Assembly: GCA_903875815.1 (NCBI GenBank)
Contig: CAIQXR010000249.1
Span: 1-9,155, forward strand
Direction of reading: 5' to 3'
From: an uncultured Actinomycetes bacterium
GTDB lineage: Bacteria > Actinomycetota > Actinomycetes > Nanopelagicales > Nanopelagicaceae
Length of the DNA: 9,155 nt
Part shown: positions 6,289-9,155 of the stretch, in pieces
Position numbering within the stretch: the first letter of the stretch is position 1
Layout of the letters: every line of letters starts with the position of its first letter
Notes under the pieces: generated by a model
What the model was told of the DNA's origin: nothing
Databases searched by the model: none
What the model saw: the letters and a program-made list of their open reading frames with translations, nothing else
Made by a program: the position numbers and the translations under genes

Positions 6289-7569
6289 TTACTTAACCAA
6301 AACCTTGCGGGCTTTGATACCTAGGGCACCTACAACTAGGAGGCCGCCACCAAGAAGGAGGAGGTTATTCCATGGTGTAGATGTATTAGGGAGCTTTCCG
6401 CCGGTTGTTGTCTTGGTAACTGGTGGGGGAGTTTTCGTTACAACAGGATCTGGTGTTGCAACGGGAGTAGGAATAAAGCCGGAGGCTTTCATGTCGTAGT
6501 TAGTGCGTGTCACTGTGACATTCTCGCCAGCAGTTAGGGTGATAGAACCGCCAGAAGTGATTGGTCCGCTCCACTCGCCTCGATACCCATCAGCTGCAAT
6601 CTCCGAGAGGCTATATGTGCCAGCTGGAAGTGTGTATGTACGTCCAGCGCCACCAATACCAGGTTGAGGTCCGGTGACATCGACATTTCCTCTTTTGACT
6701 AGGATCAAAAAGGAAGATGCGACTGAACTTCGGCCATGAGTATTTACAACCAACTTGATCACGTGGAGAGTGGCAGGATCTGCTGCCACCGCCGTAGCGA
6801 CTGGGGTGATTGTTGTAGGAGCAACGGTAGCAACAGGAGCCACCGGAGTAACTGGAGTTGTACAACTGTTATTAATAATTGTCGTTCCGCCTAACGTTAC
6901 TGCAGCGGTCACGGCAATGAGCTGGCCATTAACTATCGTCGAAGCACCGGTACTAATAGATGCTTGTGCAATTACATGGCCTGCCATAGTTGAACCAACG
7001 CCTAATGTGGCAGAACTACCTACCTGCCAAAAGACGTTACAGGCTTGTGCGCCATTAATAAGTGCCACTGAACTGTTCACGCCTGTGACCACTGTGCTTG
7101 CAGAACGGAAGATGAAGACAGCGCTGGAATTTCCTCCGCCGTCCAAGGTGAGAATTCCATTATTCTCGAAAGTTCCGCCGGTGTAAGCGCCAGCAGGGAG
7201 GGTGAGTCCGCCAAGTTGTACTCCTTGTGCGGTGCCGGCATGGTTATCGGCAAGTGCCGAGCCAGCAGCCGTAAGCGCGGTCAGAGATGCTAAGCCCAGA
7301 ACTTGCGAGCCTGAATAAGTAATGACACCGGTGGGTGCAGTGCCACCTCCAACGCCAACATCTCCGCCAGCAGTGCCAGAAACGGTGCTGGCAGTTGCAT
7401 TGGTGATTGTTGAACTCGCGAGAACACCATAAGTTGCAGCGCTTCCCATGTTCAGCGCCGTTTCTGCTGCGCCAGCCGAAGTGGGAAAGAGGGTGAAGAT
7501 AAGTGCAATAGTGGATGCCACTACTGCAAAAGTTTTTTTGGGTGAATTGAAAGTGCGTAGAGTTTCCAT
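6289..7569 (-). CDS. Wall-anchored DUF3494 (ice-binding-like) surface protein with LPNTS signal
   Basis: This 426-aa secreted surface protein has a signal peptide at about 1-35 (basic LRTFNSPKK, then a hydrophobic core, cut near SAGAA). A DUF3494/ice-binding-protein-like beta-helix domain spans about 38-236. Its hallmarks are LGSAATYGVLA-like MGSAATYGVLAS, LPAGAYTGGTF, SSAVFIFR, CNVFWQVGSSATLG and GHVIAQASI. Cys177 and Cys236 are the only cysteines. A Pro/Val/Thr linker (237-264) leads to a SpaA/prealbumin-like domain at about 267-358 (LHVIKLVVNTHG...TYTLPAGTYSLSE). A Thr/Pro stretch, LPNTS (393-397), a hydrophobic helix and the tail KARKVLVK complete a sorting signal. Known DUF3494 proteins bind ice, hold cells to ice or act as adhesins; ice binding here is not shown. 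The ATG at 7569 is preceded only by a weak purine stretch (AAGAGAA). The sortase follows 19 nt downstream. Confidence 0.9.
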   Translation of the reverse strand: METLRTFNSPKKTFAVVASTIALIFTLFPTSAGAAETALNMGSAATYGVLASSTITNATASTVSGTAGGDVGVGGGTAPTGVITYSGSQVLGLASLTALTAAGSALADNHAGTAQGVQLGGLTLPAGAYTGGTFENNGILTLDGGGNSSAVFIFRSASTVVTGVNSSVALINGAQACNVFWQVGSSATLGVGSTMAGHVIAQASISTGASTIVNGQLIAVTAAVTLGGTTIINNSCTTPVTPVAPVATVAPTTITPVATAVAADPATLHVIKLVVNTHGRSSVASSFLILVKRGNVDVTGPQPGIGGAGRTYTLPAGTYSLSEIAADGYRGEWSGPITSGGSITLTAGENVTVTRTNYDMKASGFIPTPVATPDPVVTKTPPPVTKTTTGGKLPNTSTPWNNLLLLGGGLLVVGALGIKARKVLVK

Positions 7570-7615
7570 TTTCGGTCGATTCTCTTGTTAATCACAATGT
7601 GCCAAACGGCCTTGC

Positions 7616-7641
7616 AAAAAACAGATTAGACCCATCAATCT
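7616..7641 (-). terminator. Possible weak terminator downstream of purU
   Basis: On the minus strand AGATT, a 9-nt loop, AATCT and then G plus six Ts would form a short A/T-rich hairpin followed by a T run. It lies about 110 nt past the purU stop. The stem is only 5 bp, so function is doubtful. Confidence 0.3.
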
Positions 7642-7711
7642 CAATAAAGAAGAGAAAATTTCATAACTGGGAGGCAATGAGTGCTAGCACCTCAAATGGA
7701 AATATTGCAGG

Positions 7712-7745
7712 CTCATCATGAAGCGAGACGAGATTGAATGATGAG
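7712..7745. repeat. Inverted repeat CTCATCAT / ATGATGAG
   Basis: Perfect 8-bp arms (7712-7719 and 7738-7745) are separated by 18 nt, just past the purU stop codon. On the plus strand TTCCTTTT follows the right arm; on the minus strand no T run follows. It may be a transcript-end structure for purU or chance. Confidence 0.4.
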
Positions 7746-7751
7746 TTCCTT

Positions 7752-8189
7752 TTATGAAAAAATGACGGTGCGATCGCCCGTGATGAAAATGCGATCTTCT
7801 GCGAAGAGGCGGACGGCTTTGGAAAGAACCCGTCGCTCGATATCGCGGCCAATAGCAATCAAGTCTTCAGCTGATGCGGCATGGGTTACATGGGCGACAT
7901 CTTGTTCAATGATGGGGCCTTCATCGAGATCTTCAGTGACAAAGTGGGCAGTGGCACCAATGATCTTTACGCCACGGTCATGTGCTTGGTGATAGGGCTT
8001 AGCACCTTTGAAGCCCGGCAAGAACGAGTGGTGAATATTGATAATTCGGCCGGCGAAATTACGAGTGAAGTGATGGGTCAAGATCTGCATATATCGCGCA
8101 AGTACGACCAGATCAATATTGCGAACTGCAATGAGTTTTTCAATCTCCTGCTCGGCGATTTCTTTGGTCAGCGCATTGAAGGGTGGCAA
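7752..8189 (-). pseudogene. purU: Formyltetrahydrofolate deformylase (PurU), 5'-truncated C-terminal half
   Basis: Full PurU (about 280 aa) hydrolyses 10-formyl-THF to THF and formate, supplying formate to purine synthesis and balancing one-carbon pools. Only 145 residues are here. They match the C-terminal half of the formyltransferase domain: [22 protein letters not shown] (Asn51 and His53), [25 protein letters not shown] as a block, and LDEGPIIEQ (Asp89). The Asn/His/Asp catalytic set is kept. The N-terminal ACT domain and first Rossmann half are absent and cannot lie upstream, because only 58 bp separate this from the MMPL stop and an in-frame stop sits at 8229-8231. The first possible start is TTG at 8187-8189 with no good ribosome binding site, directly beside a long hairpin. 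I read this as a remnant after deletion or rearrangement. An assembly join or a truly short protein remains possible. Confidence 0.75.
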
Positions 8190-8231
8190 TGAGATCCATG
8201 CTCTAAGAATACTTCTTCGAGCATGGATTCA
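8190..8231. repeat. Long near-perfect hairpin between MMPL and purU
   Basis: Arms ATCCATGCTC (8194-8203) and GAGCATGGAT (8219-8228) pair perfectly. After one mismatch, AAGAA / TTCTT continues the stem to a 3-nt loop (TAC), and an outer TGA / TCA pair can be added with a one-base bulge. It begins 19 nt past the MMPL stop, so it could be a terminator for that gene, but no T run follows on either strand. It ends where recognisable PurU sequence begins. Confidence 0.8.
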
Positions 8232-8247
8232 AAATTACTATTACTAG

Positions 8248-9155
8248 CTAGTGATTGATGGTGAAACGCTTGAGCGCCTTAGGTGCCCACCAGTTGCGTT
8301 CGCCAAAGAGTCGCATGAGTGCTGGAACTAGGAGACCACGCACCAATGTCGCATCAAGGATGACCGCGAATGCCACACCAAAACCAAGGGTCTTGATATT
8401 GGTAACACCACTAGTCACGAATGCGATGAATGCGATCGCGAGCAATAGGGCAGCTGCAGTAATGATGCGTGCTGAACGCTGAAGTCCAGTCGCTACTGCA
8501 TCCTCGTTTCCAAGGCCTGATTCATGTTCTTCTTTAATGCGAGAGAGCAAGAAGACTTCGTAGTCCATGGATAGACCGAATGTGACTACAGAAATCAGGA
8601 TGACCATGGAGGTATCAATGGTGTGTGTATTGGTAAATGAACCTACGAGCCAAGTGAGATGGCCATCGATAAAGATCCAGGTAAGTGCACCCATCATGGC
8701 GGCGAGAGAGAGAACATTGAGAATTACAGCCTTGATCGGAAGGATGATTGATCCAGTAAAGAGGAAGAGCAAGATCACAACGCCGATACCGATCCATCCA
8801 AATGCCCATGGCAGAGTCTTAGCAATGCCGCCTTGGGTGTCGGTGTAATCGGCAGCAACGCCACCAATGAGCAATCCTGCTGGCGCTGGGAGCGCGCGGA
8901 TCTTTTTAATAAGTGCTTCCGCCTCGTTAGTACGAGGGTTCATGGTGTGCACGGCTGTAAAGCGAAGAACGCCATCAACGGTTTGCGGTGGTGTGGTGCG
9001 AACGATTCCTGGGATAGTTCCAATGGTGTTTTCATAAGCAGCAACTTCAGCATCTTTGCCGGCAGCGTTCGGAAGGATGAATTCGATCGGGTTACCTTCC
9101 TGGCCCGGGAAATCAGTTGTTGCCATGGCGTTGGCTATAGCGAGTGGTGAAGAAG
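8248..9155 (-). CDS. MMPL-family (RND-type) membrane transporter, C-terminal part
   Basis: This is the C-terminal half of a proton-driven MMPL/RND-type transporter. Actinobacterial members export lipids or small molecules, but the substrate here is unknown. The frame is open to the right edge (reading SSPLAIAN before the internal Met at 9126), so the start lies outside and about 300 of some 700 residues are seen. A soluble extracytoplasmic segment (to about residue 100 from that Met) is followed by membrane helices near 107-127, 131-150, 172-193, 221-242 and 248-270. The MMPL signature GLSMDYEVFLLSRIKEE lies at 184-200. The C-terminal tail ends GERNWWAPKALKRF. SecDF is less likely because this signature is the typical MMPL form. 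The gene stops at 8248, 19 nt before the long hairpin. Confidence 0.92.
   Translation of the reverse strand, partial: SSPLAIANAMATTDFPGQEGNPIEFILPNAAGKDAEVAAYENTIGTIPGIVRTTPPQTVDGVLRFTAVHTMNPRTNEAEALIKKIRALPAPAGLLIGGVAADYTDTQGGIAKTLPWAFGWIGIGVVILLFLFTGSIILPIKAVILNVLSLAAMMGALTWIFIDGHLTWLVGSFTNTHTIDTSMVILISVVTFGLSMDYEVFLLSRIKEEHESGLGNEDAVATGLQRSARIITAAALLLAIAFIAFVTSGVTNIKTLGFGVAFAVILDATLVRGLLVPALMRLFGERNWWAPKALKRFTINH

Larger units (their letters stand above)
7570..7751. other. Intergenic region between purU remnant and surface-protein operon
   Basis: This 182-bp gap must hold the promoter of the minus-strand operon starting at 7569, but I could not pick a convincing -35/-10 pair. It contains a weak hairpin-plus-T-run for purU, a 10-bp palindrome GTGCTAGCAC at 7681-7690 and an 8-bp inverted repeat at 7712-7745. 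No recognisable gene is present. Confidence 0.5.

Noticed and set aside
7591..7617. TTGCAA...TGATTA promoter for the surface-protein operon (minus strand)
   Set aside because: The -10 match is poor and the leader would be only about 12 nt, so I did not annotate it.
7738..7992. Plus-strand 84-codon frame
   Set aside because: It lies opposite purU, whose family motifs are unmistakable on the minus strand, and has no recognisable content of its own.

Overview
The window suggests an actinobacterium of moderate GC content, probably of the streamlined freshwater acI/Nanopelagicales type. This is an inference. It rests on an actinobacterial-style citrate synthase 2, a sortase with an LPXTG-type surface protein, several small secreted proteins sharing a short Cys-x15-Cys segment, GTG starts and tight gene packing. 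No 16S or other decisive marker is present.

Layout, left to right. The 3' part of a citrate synthase (+, cut by the window edge) is followed 43 bp later by a complete class I DNA photolyase (+). A membrane-bound GGDEF diguanylate cyclase (-) converges on the photolyase and overlaps its 3' end by 23 bp. Next comes a small secreted coiled-coil protein (-) with its own Rho-independent terminator. A tRNA-Arg(CCT) (+) follows, and only 35 nt after it starts a secreted protein (+) that looks like a degenerate gluzincin-type peptidase without a zinc motif. This gene ends base-to-base against a two-gene minus-strand operon. The operon encodes a DUF3494 'ice-binding-like' wall-anchored protein with an LPNTS sorting signal, then a class D-like sortase that is its likely anchoring enzyme. 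The rest of the window holds the C-terminal half of PurU (10-formyl-THF deformylase), apparently 5'-truncated at a long hairpin, and the C-terminal part of an MMPL/RND-type membrane transporter cut by the right edge.

The most coherent functional unit is the surface-protein plus sortase pair at 5664-7569. The anchored protein has, in order, a signal peptide, a DUF3494 beta-helix domain, a SpaA/prealbumin-like domain, a Thr/Pro linker, LPNTS, a membrane helix and a basic tail. The sortase gene starts 19 nt downstream. The oddest genomic feature is the half-length purU abutting a near-perfect inverted repeat next to the MMPL gene. This looks like a deletion or rearrangement scar, or possibly an assembly junction. 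I saw no CRISPR array, insertion sequence, phage gene, defence system or toxin-antitoxin pair.
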